Counted from the stretch's first letter, positions 26,354 through 37,497 are shown. The stretch: DNA of 64,000 nucleotides from Flammulina velutipes (GCA_011800155.1 CM022370.1:1364001-1428000), one strand, 5' to 3'. The notes: generated by a model not told the origin, from the letters alone. Translations and numbers: made by a program.

Positions 26354-26985
26354 ATGGCGAACGACCCTCCCCGCACGTCCGCATCCGCGTCCTCGCTGAA
26401 CAGTGTCCTAAACGGCCAAACCATCTTGTGCGTAAAGATACAAACGTTACCAGCAGACCTTGACTTTCATTAGATATATTTCAGTCTCCATTGTTATAGC
26501 AATTTCCGTGCTATTCATCGCCATATGCGCATGTTCGATTTATCGACGGAGGGTTCGGAGGTTTAGGCAGGGGATGGACGCCTTTCCTTATTTTTCACAC
26601 CGAGATCCAGAGAAGCCTTCATACTACCATGCATGGGTGACCGCTCCCACCACAGAGTCATGTCTATGGAGTGACATCCAGGTTGGCGTCATACTCATCA
26701 CCTTTGGGAACACTGATTGACGCCACATAGCCATTCTCTCTACAGGTCAAAGGCAGCGCGTCGAAGGGTCAAACGAAGCAATCCACGAGTGGGTTCTTCC
26801 ACTTGAAAAACTCTGATGATTCGGACTCGACACTCAACTCGAGCTCTGGAAACTATGTTGAGGAAAAGTTGGAGACGGCGGTTTTCATCCGTATGCCATC
26901 ATGTCGGAATGAAAAGACAGAGCGGGCAGAGCTAAATGTAGGAATGACTTTGGTATCATGTTGTAGTACTGGCGGCAAAATATGA
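26354..26985 (+). CDS. Single-pass membrane protein, 178 aa, unknown function
   Basis: Three exons (26354-26427, 26474-26681, 26731-26985) sum to 179 codons in phase. The N-terminus of about 23 residues is Ser-rich ([17 protein letters not shown]). One membrane segment follows ([19 protein letters not shown]) and then a strongly basic stop-transfer run ([10 protein letters not shown]), predicting an N-out, C-in topology. The cytosolic tail is Ser/Lys-rich ([23 protein letters not shown]). No family recognised. It lies 146 bp upstream of the Lon gene, same strand. Confidence 0.65.
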
Positions 26986-27131
26986 AGATGACCAACTCCC
27001 CGACGCCCCGACCCGATATTCAGCCTTATCAGATAACCCAAACAGGGCCAGATCTGCTTTGTCACGGACTTGCGTCAGAGTGTTCCGAAATTTCTTACCA
27101 ACCTGCTCTCTCTTGCTTTCCCTTTCTTACC

Positions 27132-30100
27132 ATGAGCTGGCTGGGAAGGCGCCTAAGCCAATGGGCAGGCCCGGTACCACTGCGACAGCAATATCAATGT
27201 CCGCGACGCGCTCTATCTTATTCCTACTTTGACGTCGTGTCCCGCAACTCCTCGCTTGTCCGTGCTTGGGATAGCAGGACGTTCTCGTCGTCTTCCTCGC
27301 GCCGCATACGACGGTCGCCAACCCTTCAGCAACCGCGATGGCTGAACTCCAAGACGCCGCCTGCAGAAGGCGAGGAGGACGCAGAGAAGAAAGAAGGAGA
27401 GAAAGAAGAGGGAGAACAGGCCGAAAATGACAAGGAGAAGGAAAATGAAGAGGTTAATGAGGCAGAGATACGTCTACGCTCGTCGGACGATGCGTCTCCA
27501 GACTCGTCCGCGCCTGCTTCGTCCTCCGGAAATTCGTCTCCGCCGTCAGATTCGCCACCGCGCGCGTCGAGCAGCATAGCGCGCCAGTCCGTCCCAGAAC
27601 ACTACCCCCAGGTCCTCGCTCTCCCCATCGTCCGCCGTCCACTCTTCCCCGGTTTCTACAAAGCTGTCGTCGTCCGCAACCCGCACGTCGTCGCCGCCAT
27701 TAAAGAGATGATGAAGCGGGGTCAGCCTTACATCGGTGCTTTCTTGCTCAAGGACGAACAGGCAGATAGCGACGTTATCACGGATATTGACTCGGTTCAC
27801 CCTGTTGGTGTATTCGCCCAGATTACTAGTGTCTTCAGCGCAAATCCGCAGGACGACAAGGAGGAAGGACTTACCGCTGTTTTGTACCCACACCGTAGGA
27901 TAAAGATTACTTCTTTGCTCAAGGCAGGCGGTGCGCTGACAGAACCGGTCCCGGAGGATGAGGAAGGACAGCTCGTGACGCCACCGCCATCTCCCGTGTT
28001 GGAAGAGGCTGGTAAGTTTTCTAGCATACACTATCTTACTCGCAGCACTAAAGCTTCCTATTCAGGACCCGTACAGACTTCGTTCCTCTTCAAACATGAC
28101 ATTTCTATCGTCAAGGTCGACAACCTCCAGACCCTCCCCTTCAACAAAGAGAACCAGTACATCCGCGCCTTCATGTCCGAGATCGTCTCCGTGTTCAAGG
28201 ACATTGCCCAGCTCAACCCTCTCTTCCGTGACCAGATCACAAACTTCTCCATGAACCAGATCGCGTCCAACGTCTTTGACGAGCCAGACAAGCTGGCGGA
28301 CTTTGCCGCCGCTGTTTCTACGGGCGAAGTCGGCGAGCTGCAGGATGTCCTCGATAGTTTGTCTGTTGAAGATCGGCTTAGGAAGGCTCTCTTGGTGCTG
28401 AAGAAAGAGCTGATCAACGCACAACTGCAGAGTAAGCTCTCCAGGGATGTGGATAGCAAGATCGCGAAGCGCCAGCGCGAATACTACCTGATGGAACAGC
28501 TCAAGGGGATCAAGAAGGAATTGGGAATGGAATCGGACGGCAAGGACAAACTGCTTGAAAAGTTCAAGGAGCGTGCGGCCACCCTCAAGATGCCTGAAGC
28601 AGTGCGCAAGGTGTTTGATGAGGAGATTAGCAAACTGGCTGGACTGGAGCCTGCTGCCTCTGAGGCGAACGTGACTAGGAATTATCTCGAGTGGTTGACG
28701 CAGGTGAGTATCTTATCGTTTTATCGTGTTCATTAGGCTTGATGACACCTTCAGATCCCTTGGGGTCAACACTCGCCGGAGAACTACAACATGGCACACG
28801 CACAGACCGTGCTAGATGAAGACCATTACGGTCTCAAGGACGTCAAGGACCGAATTCTTGAATTCCTGGCCGTTGGAAAGCTCCGTGGGACGGTCGAGGG
28901 TAAGATCATCTGCCTGGTTGGTCCGCCTGGTGTTGGGAAGACGTCGATTGGCAAGTCGATATCGCGTGCTTTGGACCGACAATTCTTCCGATTCTCTGTT
29001 GGTGGTTTGACGGATGTAGCTGAGATCAAAGGACACCGGAGGACTTATGTTGGGTGAGTGATAAAGTCAAAGGATGCTCGTTTGGACTAACGACTTTATA
29101 TAAAGTGCACTCCCTGGCAAGATCATACAGGCCTTGAAGCGTGTTGGAACGGAGAACCCTCTTGTCTTGATCGACGAGGTTGACAAAATTGGACGGGGCA
29201 TCAACGGCGATCCAGCGAGTGCGTTGTTGGAGATGCTGGATCCCGAGCAGAACAACAGTTTCTTGGATCATTAGTGCGTTGCCGCTTTCCTGTCATTTCT
29301 GCTCTTGAGCTGATCTTTCGTTTTTAGCATGGATGTTCCAGTCGATCTATCTCGCGTTCTCTTCGTTTGCACAGGTAAATCTATGTTCTCTTTTGATTCT
29401 CTACGATGCTGAGTTTGTGTAATAGCGAATAACCTCGACACTATTCCCGCTCCCCTTCTCGATCGTATGGAGGTACTGGAAGTCAGTGGCTACGTTTCGG
29501 AAGAAAAAGCAGTCATCGCCGACAAGTATCTGGGTCCTCAAGCAAGGGAAGCGTCTGGTCTGAAGGACGCGGACGTGCTCCTCGAACCATCGGCTGTTGA
29601 TGTTCTTATCAAATACTATTGCCGGGAAAGTGGTGTCAGGAACCTCAAGAAGCACATTGAAAAGGTATGCATCTTCTCTCTTTTCTGCTCGGTTGGCTGA
29701 TCGTTCGGTCAGATTTACCGCAAAGCAGCGCTCAAGCTGGTTCAAACGCTTGGGGAGGAAGCGTTCCCTGAACCGCCGCCTGTTGTTGAGCCGCCTGTTG
29801 TGGCAAGTACAAGCGAGAGTACAACCACAACTTCGGTGGAAAACCAGGCGCCAGCGAGCAACGAGCCTTCACATGTCGCGGCGGAGCCCACTGAGGAAAG
29901 CAGGAAGACTGTAACAACTGTTGAGAGGAAGCCTATGCCCATTCCGGAAAGCGTTCATGTGCGGATAACACCTGAGACGCTGAAGGATTATGTCGGGCCT
30001 CCGGTGTACCAGAAGGACAGGATGTACGCACGTGCTCCCCCTCCTGGTGTGAGTACCGGCCTTGGGTATCTGGGTAACGGCTCTGGTGCTGTTATGCCTG

Positions 30101-30741
30101 TGGAAGCCATGGTGCGTTCTGTGCATTTGTGCCGTTTCTTATTCTTACCCCTTTGTGATGTAGAGCATGCCTGGCAAGGGCGGGCTGCAGCTAACCGGAA
30201 AACTGGGCGAGGTCATCCGGGAGAGTGCACAGATTGGGTTGAGTTGGGTGAAAAGCCATGCGTTTGAGCTGGGGATCACGTCTTCTGCAGATGAGCAGTT
30301 TTTGACTGATCGGGACATCCATGTTCATATGCCTGAAGGGAGCATAGGGAAGGAGGGACCGAGTGCTGGGACGGCGATTTTGTCTGCGTTCGTGTCATTG
30401 TTTACGAAGACGCGGATTAATCCGGATATTGGTAGGTCTTTGCTTTGGGTTTAGTGAATGTGGTGACTGACATTTTGAATGTAGCTATGACGGGAGAGAT
30501 ATCGTTGGTGGGCCAGGTTCTCCCTGTTGGTGGATTGAAGGAGAAGATCTTGGCTGCGCACCGAGCGGGAATCAAGACGATCATTGCGCCAGCCGCGAAT
30601 AGAGCGGACATTGAGGAGAACGTGCCGGAGAGTGTGAAGACGGGGATTAGGTTTGTGTATGTGGAGAATGTTCAGGAGGTGTTGGAGGAGGTGTTCGCGG
30701 GAGAGAAGATTGCGGAGAGGTGGAGGGAGACACTTGCATAA
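27132..30741 (+). CDS. PIM1: Mitochondrial Lon protease (PIM1)
   Basis: The start at 27132 gives an Arg-rich presequence ([17 protein letters not shown]) and a long acidic/Ser-rich linker, followed by the Lon substrate-binding domain ([18 protein letters not shown]). The AAA+ module has Walker [14 protein letters not shown], Walker [12 protein letters not shown] and sensor [16 protein letters not shown]. The protease domain carries the Ser-Lys dyad: catalytic Ser in [10 protein letters not shown] and Lys in [15 protein letters not shown] Glu/Thr/Ser-rich insert lies at about 29770-29940. Introns at about 28012, 28704, 29054, 29274, 29373, 29665, 30112 and 30432 are short and canonical. The enzyme degrades damaged matrix proteins and maintains mtDNA. 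Confidence 0.97.
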
Positions 30742-30847
30742 TCTAACCAGCATTTATCTTAGACTCACCCACAGAAGTTTACTCCATAACTTATGTATTT
30801 ACTAGTCGTTGTAGAGGAAATCCCAGCTCAAACTACGAAGCAGGTCG

Positions 30848-32263
30848 CTAAACGACGGTCCATCTGCACATGCCACCGAACTTCATGGCTTTGCGACCAT
30901 TCGCCTGGAGGAAGCCGTTTACACCGAGGCCTTTCCCGTCCTGGCCGTCGCATTGAGTGACATAGTACAACGAGAGCTCCCCAGCACCACTGGGGATGTA
31001 GATATCGGCTCCCCATCCCCCCGCCCCATTCAAATTGAGTGGCGTCCGCGTCTGATCCGGGGTATTCACAAAATAAACATAATTATCCACCTCTTCCGTC
31101 GACATATGCTCGCAAAACTTGAAGATCTGAAAACTAACCCACGTGCCACCTTGTATATGTTTCTCTGCGGGTACGATGATGTACGGATTGAAGTTGAGCT
31201 CGTAAAAGTCGTTGAAAACGACGGGACCCTCGGGCTCAAGGATGTACTCCTCCCATGACACGGCCTCCCCAAGCTGGTACCCAGGATCTTCAGGAAAGTG
31301 GCGACGACCGAATTCGAGAGGGGAGGATGAGAACCAGGAGGGGGTGAAGCGGGGGTTATAGGCTGTTCCTTCGAGGGCGCCTGCACCCCAGCAGCAGTCA
31401 ATAAGACGCCACTCTCCATCCATCAACGCGCAGTTCCACGCGTGGTTCCCCACGAACGGCGGGGGTGGCGCGCTCGGCGCAGGCGGCACGAACCCAAATC
31501 CCTTCCCATGCCCTCCGACTTTATGCGCTTGTATCCCGACGCATTCAGCGAGAGCGACAAAGAGCCCTGCATAGCCGTCGCACACCGCCAGCCCCGATTG
31601 GAGGGTGGACGAGGCGGTGGCGGGGCGGAGGTTCCCGGAGAAGAAGGCGGCGGTGTCGTACGCGATGTTATGATGCATCCACGTGAAGAGTGCCCGACAT
31701 TTCTCAGTCTCGGAGGGGAAAGGCGACGTGAGCGAGTGCGCGAGCTCGGAGAGGCTGGAGACGGTGTGGCGTGGGAATTGGGAGGCGTGGTGGTCCACGT
31801 AGGAAAAGTCATGGCATTTCAGACAAGATTCTGTAGCGACAGGCTCTGGCTCTGGTTCTGGTTCGGGAGGAGGAGTAGGTAGACTGGAAGCTGCAAGCAT
31901 TGGAGGTAGACGACGCGCAGGCGGGGGCGGAGGTGCTGACATTTCAACTTCACCTCCATCTTCATCTGGTGGCGGTGGTGGGATTCGAGTAATCAGCCTC
32001 AGGAAATAGGGACCGCGTGCTTCCAGCTCTTCAGCACTGAGATACACATTTGGAGGAACCGCGGTTCGTTCGGATTTGGCTCTTGGTACCGGGGGCGGCG
32101 GTTTCCCCAAAGGATGACGCCCGCTGCTTCCGGACCCGCTCTGATCCAGTTTCAAGCTCGCAATTCTAGCAGCAATTCCCATTGGTTTCTCAGCCTCTTC
32201 TTCATCGTGCACGGGCGCAGACGGGACGCTCCTTCGAGGAGGCAATGAAGGACGGCTGGACAT
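30848..32263 (-). CDS. Transglutaminase-like domain protein (Cyk3/KY-related)
   Basis: A single-exon ORF of 471 aa. The first about 150 residues are Pro-rich with polyproline runs (GKPPPPVPRAK, RIPPPPPDEDGG, APPPPPARRLPP), likely SH3 ligands. The transglutaminase-like core follows, with ALFTWMHHNIAYDT, the Cys in SGLAVCDGYAGLF, the His in GNHAWNCALMDGEW and the Asp in RLIDCCWGAG, so the Cys-His-Asp triad appears intact. A beta-rich C-terminal domain completes it. Relatives include fungal Cyk3, which acts at the division septum, and animal kyphoscoliosis peptidase. No SH3 domain is present here, so this is a Cyk3-related paralog at most. It is convergent with Lon, 106 bp apart. Confidence 0.8.
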   Translation of the reverse strand: MSSRPSLPPRRSVPSAPVHDEEEAEKPMGIAARIASLKLDQSGSGSSGRHPLGKPPPPVPRAKSERTAVPPNVYLSAEELEARGPYFLRLITRIPPPPPDEDGGEVEMSAPPPPPARRLPPMLAASSLPTPPPEPEPEPEPVATESCLKCHDFSYVDHHASQFPRHTVSSLSELAHSLTSPFPSETEKCRALFTWMHHNIAYDTAAFFSGNLRPATASSTLQSGLAVCDGYAGLFVALAECVGIQAHKVGGHGKGFGFVPPAPSAPPPPFVGNHAWNCALMDGEWRLIDCCWGAGALEGTAYNPRFTPSWFSSSPLEFGRRHFPEDPGYQLGEAVSWEEYILEPEGPVVFNDFYELNFNPYIIVPAEKHIQGGTWVSFQIFKFCEHMSTEEVDNYVYFVNTPDQTRTPLNLNGAGGWGADIYIPSGAGELSLYYVTQCDGQDGKGLGVNGFLQANGRKAMKFGGMCRWTVV

Positions 32264-32507
32264 GGTTGCACAGAATGAAAAGGTCGCTGATTCACATCTA
32301 CAAAGTCGTCTCCATGGCTGAGATCAGGTCACAACTGCCAACTGATATCTTACAATGCAGTCTACACACAGTACAGAAGATGGTAATCATACTTGTATTG
32401 AAGATGGCATGGCATAGAGCAGATGACGGAGGGGCATGGTCAAGCAAAGCGGATGACAAGGAAATAGTCAACATGGTAGTACGTCCCAGATACAACAAAA
32501 GAGTTAT

Positions 32508-33173
32508 TTATGATCTTGGCTTTTCCTATGGTCGACGTGTCAGAACAGACCGAAAGAGATCAACGCGACCGACGTACCTTCTTCTCCTTCCACAAGGCAA
32601 GGAGACCTACACCCGACACCTTGACAACCTTGAATCGCACACCAGGAATATCACCCTTGGCCTTTCCGCGACGACCAAAGCCAGAGATGAGAACCTCGTC
32701 GTTCTCATCGACAAAGTTGAGACAACCATCGTTCTGCGTTGGCAGCCACGTTCAATCGATTGCCACTCAAAAAAAGCCATATCGACTACTCACGGGCACG
32801 AAAGCAGTCACCTTCTTTCCGTTCTTGATGAGCTGCACACGGACACACTTCCGGATGGCAGAGTTGGGCTGCTTGGCCTCGACACCGACTTTCTCGAGGA
32901 CGATTCCCTTGGCATGGGACGAACCACCGGTTGGCGACGTCTTGTAGACGTTTCCGAGGGCACGTTTTTTGTAGGCCTTGTCCGCCTATTCCAATCCCAT
33001 AAGCATCGCATCGCCCACTGTCAAAAATGGAATTTTCGCACCCAGCGGTTTTCGCGGCGGTCATTGCGCAATTTGCGAGCAGCTTGCAGTCCACGGGGTT
33101 TGTTGGCTATTCAACGACGCAGTTCAGTGACACCAAGACGGTCTAGAAAATCGGAGGACGACGTACAGCCCAT
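32508..33173 (-). CDS. RPS23: 40S ribosomal protein S23 (uS12)
   Basis: Five exons: 33167-33173 (only ATGGGCT), 33042-33106, 32794-32985, 32578-32733 and 32508-32525. They total 438 nt, 145 aa, exactly the yeast length. The protein reads [15 protein letters not shown], then [15 protein letters not shown] (conserved decoding-centre loop), [15 protein letters not shown] and WKEKK, with the last 18-nt exon supplying EKPRS and stop. Reading through the last donor would end instead in VRRSR, so the final intron (32526-32577) is needed for the conserved tail. The protein sits at the decoding centre of the small subunit. Confidence 0.96.
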
Positions 33174-34400
33174 TCTTGAGGTCGAGGTCGGTAGAGGTTG
33201 CTGGTCAAAACCGTTATCGTATCGCGCTTTCTGCCGAAACCTTGTTTCCAGCAACTAACAGTTTTTTCAAACTCCGATTGATCTCACGTGTTGCGGTCGC
33301 GCTTTGCCGTGCGTCTTGCGAATAATAGAACCACAGCGTCGACCCGAGTTCTCCTTTGGATATGCTCTCAGCAACTATGTAACGGCAGCCTGGTGTTCTT
33401 TTTACATTCCCCGCCACCTCGAGTTCCTGGTCTCTGATCTTCTTGTTGGTCTGGCCCCCCTTCGGTCAGCCAATCCTACGCGGGATATTCCATACTTCGC
33501 GATACCGTGTCCATTTCCCGTAACGTCCTGTACTAAAACGTCCTCCTTCTCCCGTGAAGGGAAATATTATGGGGATCTAGTGCCTCAATGTGCAAGGTAT
33601 CATTCGAATTATAGGTTCCTAACACATTGTGACATAGGCTAGGCTATACTTGCTACTCGGGGCGGCGCACACACCTCCATATTCTGCCCGAGGCCAAACA
33701 CCTGGCGCGATACCAAGGTGAAATGGCGTCCTGACTCCTGGTCTAACGTCAATAATACATTCCATTACATCCGGGTCTTAGCGCTGAGTTTGATTATCTG
33801 CGTGTGACTTGACCTTGGTAGTACTCATTGCTCACCCAGCTTCTTAACCTTCCTCGGCTGATTGGTTCACACTTGATATGCACCCTAGAATACATCAACT
33901 TGTCATTTCGAAAATCGCTACCTTTGATTCTCTATTATTATCCACCCTGGCCTCAAGAATGCCAACGGGCGATCCATTCTCAGGTGGCTTGGGAATATTG
34001 GGAATCTGAATCATTTATCGAACGAGCTCCTTAGAGAAAACATTCCGTAAAACGAAGCTATTTCTTCGCGATATGCACTTGCCAAGATTGCACCATACAT
34101 TGCACTCGTGACGAACCGGACGGTGATCACACCACGAAATGTGGCGCAACCATACGCCAAAGCAAAGTAACGATTCATTCCACTTCGATCTACATGATAT
34201 AGTCCTCGGGTTCTTCACGTAAAGAGTTCAGAGACATAGAAATCTCTGACGAACAACATTGGAACACTTTCAAAGAGCTTATACCGACTTGCAAATATGT
34301 ATCGTACAGTAAGTTACCAGTACAACAAGCTACGAACCCTACAATCAACCCAGTATGACTTCCGCACGCATTCAAAACACACAAAACGACACACCTTGTT
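33174..34400. other. Intergenic, 1.2 kb, upstream of RPS23
   Basis: I found no convincing coding exon. It contains the RPS23 promoter and the 3' flank of the SRAP gene. One copy of the ATGTGGCGCAAC motif, also seen in the tRNA-like array, is at 34139-34150. Confidence 0.5.
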
Positions 34401-35459
34401 CTAGGTCTTCATCTTCTTCGTTACAACAACCTCTTCATCACTACTCAGCTCAATCACCTCAGACAGTATCGGTACCTTCTTAACATCCTTCTCCCCCTTC
34501 TTGACATCCTCCTTCTCCTTCTCCTCCCGCTTCCGCTTATCCCCAGGCTTCAACACCCCCTTCTTAGGCGACATCTCAACCTGCCTCCTAAACATCGCCT
34601 GAATCCCATCCCTCCTTTCCTCAACCCTCTCCACAAACGTCGGAGACTCAACACCCACCTTTCCCACCTCCGTCGGGACCTTGTAGCTCTCCAGCCGCGG
34701 CGTCCCAACCAGCAAATCCATCCATTTCAACGTCAACTCCGGTGCTTTCGAAGACTCAGGCTTGGACTTTGATTTAGACGAACCAGTATCCAACCACACC
34801 CGAAGCGCCTCGTCCGAACCAAGAACAACAGGCTGTCGATCATGCAGCCACTCCAAACCTTTCGCCGCAGGAGTCGTCACAATCGTGAACGTCCACAAGC
34901 GCTCCGCCTCCGTCTTGCCCTCCAACACCACAGAGTCGTACATCCCCGCTAACAGCATCAGCTTCCCTCTGCCTTTCCCTTTCTGTTGAGGTTTGACGTA
35001 GTACGGCACCTTCCCCTTTCCCTTCCCCATCCACTCATAATACCCATTAACCACAACAGCGCACCGATTCCGGCCTTTGATGCTATTCCACATCCCTGAG
35101 CTCTCAATGAGGTTCTCGGAGCGCGCGTTGATGGTGTTTAGTTTGGTGTCTTCGTATTTGGACCAGTGGGGGACGAGGCCCCATTTCATTGTGTGGAGGA
35201 TCAGAGGCGGGGGAGATGTCGATGTCGAGGCTGTGGGCGTAGACGACTCGGACGCAGGTGAGGAGGCTGAGGGCAAGAGCACAGGCGCCTGCGTCCTCGG
35301 TGCGATATTATACCTTGGAACGAACGCCTGTTCATTTATCCATTCCTGCGCTGCGAGCTCTTCCCGAATTTCGCGGTGCTATAATACCCTTCTTTAGTAT
35401 CCTTGTTCTTGACGGACTGGAGGGCATACGGAGAGGTAGAGCGCAAAGCGTCCGCACAT
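34401..35459 (-). CDS. SRAP-domain protein (HMCES/YedK-type abasic-site DNA crosslinker)
   Basis: Exon 35430-35459 encodes MCGRFALYLS with the catalytic Cys2. A 51-nt intron (35379-35429, branch ATACTAAA) joins HREIREELAAQEWINEQ. Other active-site blocks are FVPRYNIAPRTQAPV (Asn), VNGYYEWMGKG (Glu) and LEWLHDRQPVVL (His). Total 335 aa. SRAP proteins form a thiazolidine crosslink with abasic sites in single-stranded DNA through Cys2 and protect replication forks. The Lys/Glu-rich tail contains SEVIELSSDEEVVV, a hydrophobic core next to acidic residues that resembles a SUMO-interacting motif. The first exon is too short to stand out and is easily missed. Confidence 0.93.
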
Positions 35460-35609
35460 GCAGGTGAGTGTTATTTGTTAAGAAAGACATCGGACCGGAA
35501 GTGCCGAGATGAGCGCCAGCGCCACACTTGAAGATAAGTGGAAACTAAGATCATGATATTGAACTAGCCTGTCAAAAATGGCATTTCTCTATTTGCATGC
35601 AACACGTAC

Positions 35610-35682
35610 GCATTCATCGGGAATCGAACCCGTGTGAAGTGGCAACCAGACTTTGTCTGGGCTACCAGTTCGCCATTAACGC
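35610..35682 (-). ncRNA. tRNA-like unit 1
   Basis: 73 nt; 5' GCGTTAA pairs with 3' TGAATGC (one mismatch, one G-U). Box A TGGCGAACTGG, box B GGGTTCGATTCC. The middle hairpin is CCAGAC-AAA-GTCTGG (6 bp), which could also be read as a 4-bp stem with a 7-nt loop ACAAAGT. T5 run at 35574-35578. Confidence 0.6.
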
Positions 35683-35846
35683 TCTGCGTGTGTACGTAAC
35701 AAGTACATCCGGGTAGAAGAGCTTTGGATGTAATATATGTGGCGCAATGTCGAAGGTAACTTGAGAGACTAAGCTTTTACATACCCGTATAAAGTTGATA
35801 AGTGTCAAAAGAAAAAGTCTCATTTTCCTCGTCCATACGCGCGCAT

Positions 35847-35913
35847 GCATTGAAGAGGAATCGAACCCGCTCTCAAATGGCCCCATGCGGGGCTACCACT
35901 TGGCCATTAATGC
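35847..35913 (-). ncRNA. tRNA-like unit 2
   Basis: 67 nt; GCATTAA..TCAATGC ends, box A TGGCCAAGTGGTA, box B GGGTTCGATTCC. Middle hairpin GCCCC-GCAT-GGGGC leaves no 7-nt anticodon loop. T runs at 35807-35816. Confidence 0.6.
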
Positions 35914-36126
35914 TCGACTTATCTTACTTACTTTGATTCCTCAGCGCGCCACGTTTCGTGATACAGATTCCAGCCAACCCGAAATACACCTGTGTTGGGG
36001 CTGACTGTTATTTCATTGCATGTACCGCAACTCCAGACTAGGCATAAACCATACGGAATTGATAGATGTATGAACCAGGGAATGTATATCCTAAGCAGAT
36101 AAGTCAAAAACTTCGTTGTCCTAAAT

Positions 36127-36194
36127 GCATCGCATGGGAATCGAACCCACACTAAGGTGGCGCCATGGTCTGGGCTACCACTTCACCATTAATG
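36127..36194 (-). ncRNA. tRNA-like unit 3
   Basis: 68 nt; GCATTAA..GCGATGC ends, box A TGGTGAAGTGGTA, box B GGGTTCGATTCC. Weak middle stem CCA/TGG. T5 at 36106-36110, inside TTTTTGAC. Confidence 0.55.
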
Positions 36195-36527
36195 CTTCGT
36201 AACTAGACATATCCCTCGCCACATATCCATGCCTCGTACATTCTACCAAAGGCTGGTGTATTCCCACGCTAGTTTGTGATCCAACCCCACGGGTGGAAAC
36301 AACGCCGTGGGACTCGGGGGTTAGATTTTCGGCATATATGTGGAGTGTATCGTCAAACGAACTTGACCGATCTGCACGGTAGAGATTAAAATGGATAGTG
36401 TCGGGGGATTCCTGCGCATCGTACGGTATCCCAAGTCAAAAGGTAACGCGTCCAAGCATGCATTCAACAATAGTCCGACGGGAGAGATGTAGATGCATCA
36501 AAAAATCTCTGGTGCTAGCCTACACAC

Positions 36528-36587
36528 GCATTCAACGGGATTCGAACCCGTTCCTCAACCACTGGTCTACCGCTCTGCCACTAATGC
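36528..36587 (-). ncRNA. tRNA-like unit 4 (shortest)
   Basis: 60 nt; GCATTAG..TGAATGC ends, box A TGGCAGAGCGGTA, perfect T arm ACGGG-TTCGAAT-CCCGT. Only a 3-bp ACC-AGT-GGT hairpin in the anticodon position. T6 run at 36500-36505. Confidence 0.6.
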
Positions 36588-36720
36588 TTTGCGGAACTGA
36601 TACGAAGGAGTACCAACGCTACGAAATCTATTTCCGTACTCAGGGTATATATAAACTCTCGAACGTTCCAGTTTTGCTAAGTCAAAGAGAAGAAGATCAC
36701 AAAAAGTGACATTCACTATA

Positions 36721-36778
36721 ACTGAATTTGGTGGAAATCGAACGCACTCCCAAATGGGAAGACTACCAGAATGCGTTC
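36721..36778 (-). repeat. tRNA-like unit 5, degenerate
   Basis: Keeps GCATT, CTGGTAG and a box B variant CGTTCGATTTCC, but the 3' half no longer pairs with the 5' end and part of the D arm is lost. T5 at 36701-36705. Confidence 0.4.
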
Positions 36779-36963
36779 AAGGTGGAACATATCTTGATTA
36801 CGCCACCTTCCACGATGACAGGTTCGTGTTCCCACGGGAGGGGTGAACGCCACACGGACACGCATATATGTCCCAGAAAGACGTAGAGCTCGGGAAGGTT
36901 GGAATCCGTGTGTATGCGGTTCAACGAGTTGATACTTGGAGGTGTCAAAAATGGTTCACGTCT

Positions 36964-37030
36964 GCATCGATCAGGAATCGAATCCGCTCTCAAATTTGCT
37001 TTGTGGGGGTTACCGCTTTGCCATTGATGC
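36964..37030 (-). ncRNA. tRNA-like unit 6
   Basis: 67 nt; GCATCAA..TCGATGC ends keep pairing through a C-G pair where most units have T-A. Box A TGGCAAAGCGGTA, box B GGATTCGATTCC. No clear middle hairpin. T5 at 36947-36951 in TTTTTGAC. Confidence 0.55.
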
Positions 37031-37133
37031 TCTAATTAAAGGGGAGAAGAGAACGGTTACTGGACATGGGAACATTTCGGTTTGCCTTTCTCTGAACAAA
37101 GGATTGACATAAAAAGACCTAGATGATATATAT

Positions 37134-37202
37134 GCATTTACCGGGAGTTGAACCCACTCTCAGTTGGGAAGACCGCCGGAAATACCACTGGGCCATTAAT
37201 GC
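37134..37202 (-). ncRNA. tRNA-like unit 7
   Basis: 69 nt; GCATTAA..TAAATGC ends, near-consensus box A TGGCCCAGTGGTA and box B GGGTTCAACTCCC. No convincing anticodon arm. T5 at 37111-37115. Confidence 0.6.
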
Positions 37203-37372
37203 TTTTCAAGCGCCGAGCCAGCTTATCCGGGTTGCGCGATGACCATTCCCAAAAAGGTCGGAGGAGTATGACCGTTCCCAAAGAGCGCCGGAGGAGTTGG
37301 GTTAGATATGCATATGGCGCCACAACTTGACTGGCGTGGGTCAAAAACCAGAGATCCAAGCACTCTATATAC

Positions 37373-37439
37373 ACATCGACGGGAATCGAACCCACCTCCA
37401 AATCGGCAACCATCGCGTTTACCGCTTTGCCATTGATGC
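37373..37439 (-). ncRNA. tRNA-like unit 8
   Basis: 67 nt; GCATCAA..TCGATGT ends (the C-G pair of unit 6 again). Box A TGGCAAAGCGGTA, box B GGGTTCGATTCC. Middle hairpin GCGA-TGG-TTGC. T5 at 37343-37347. Confidence 0.55.
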
Positions 37440-37458
37440 GACTTGTACGAGGTAGCCG

Positions 37459-37497
37459 TTGCGCCACGTTTTCACTGGTCGGGGTATGTGGCGCAAC
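37459..37497. repeat. 9-bp inverted repeat TTGCGCCAC / GTGGCGCAA
   Basis: Perfect arms separated by about 20 bp, between units 8 and 9. The GTGGCGCAA half-site recurs alone at about 9119, 34139, 35738 and 51726 (either strand). Confidence 0.6.

Noticed and set aside
31442..31882. Plus-strand ORF over the transglutaminase-like gene
   Set aside because: Shadow of the minus-strand gene; Arg/Gly-rich composition typical of antisense GC-rich codons.
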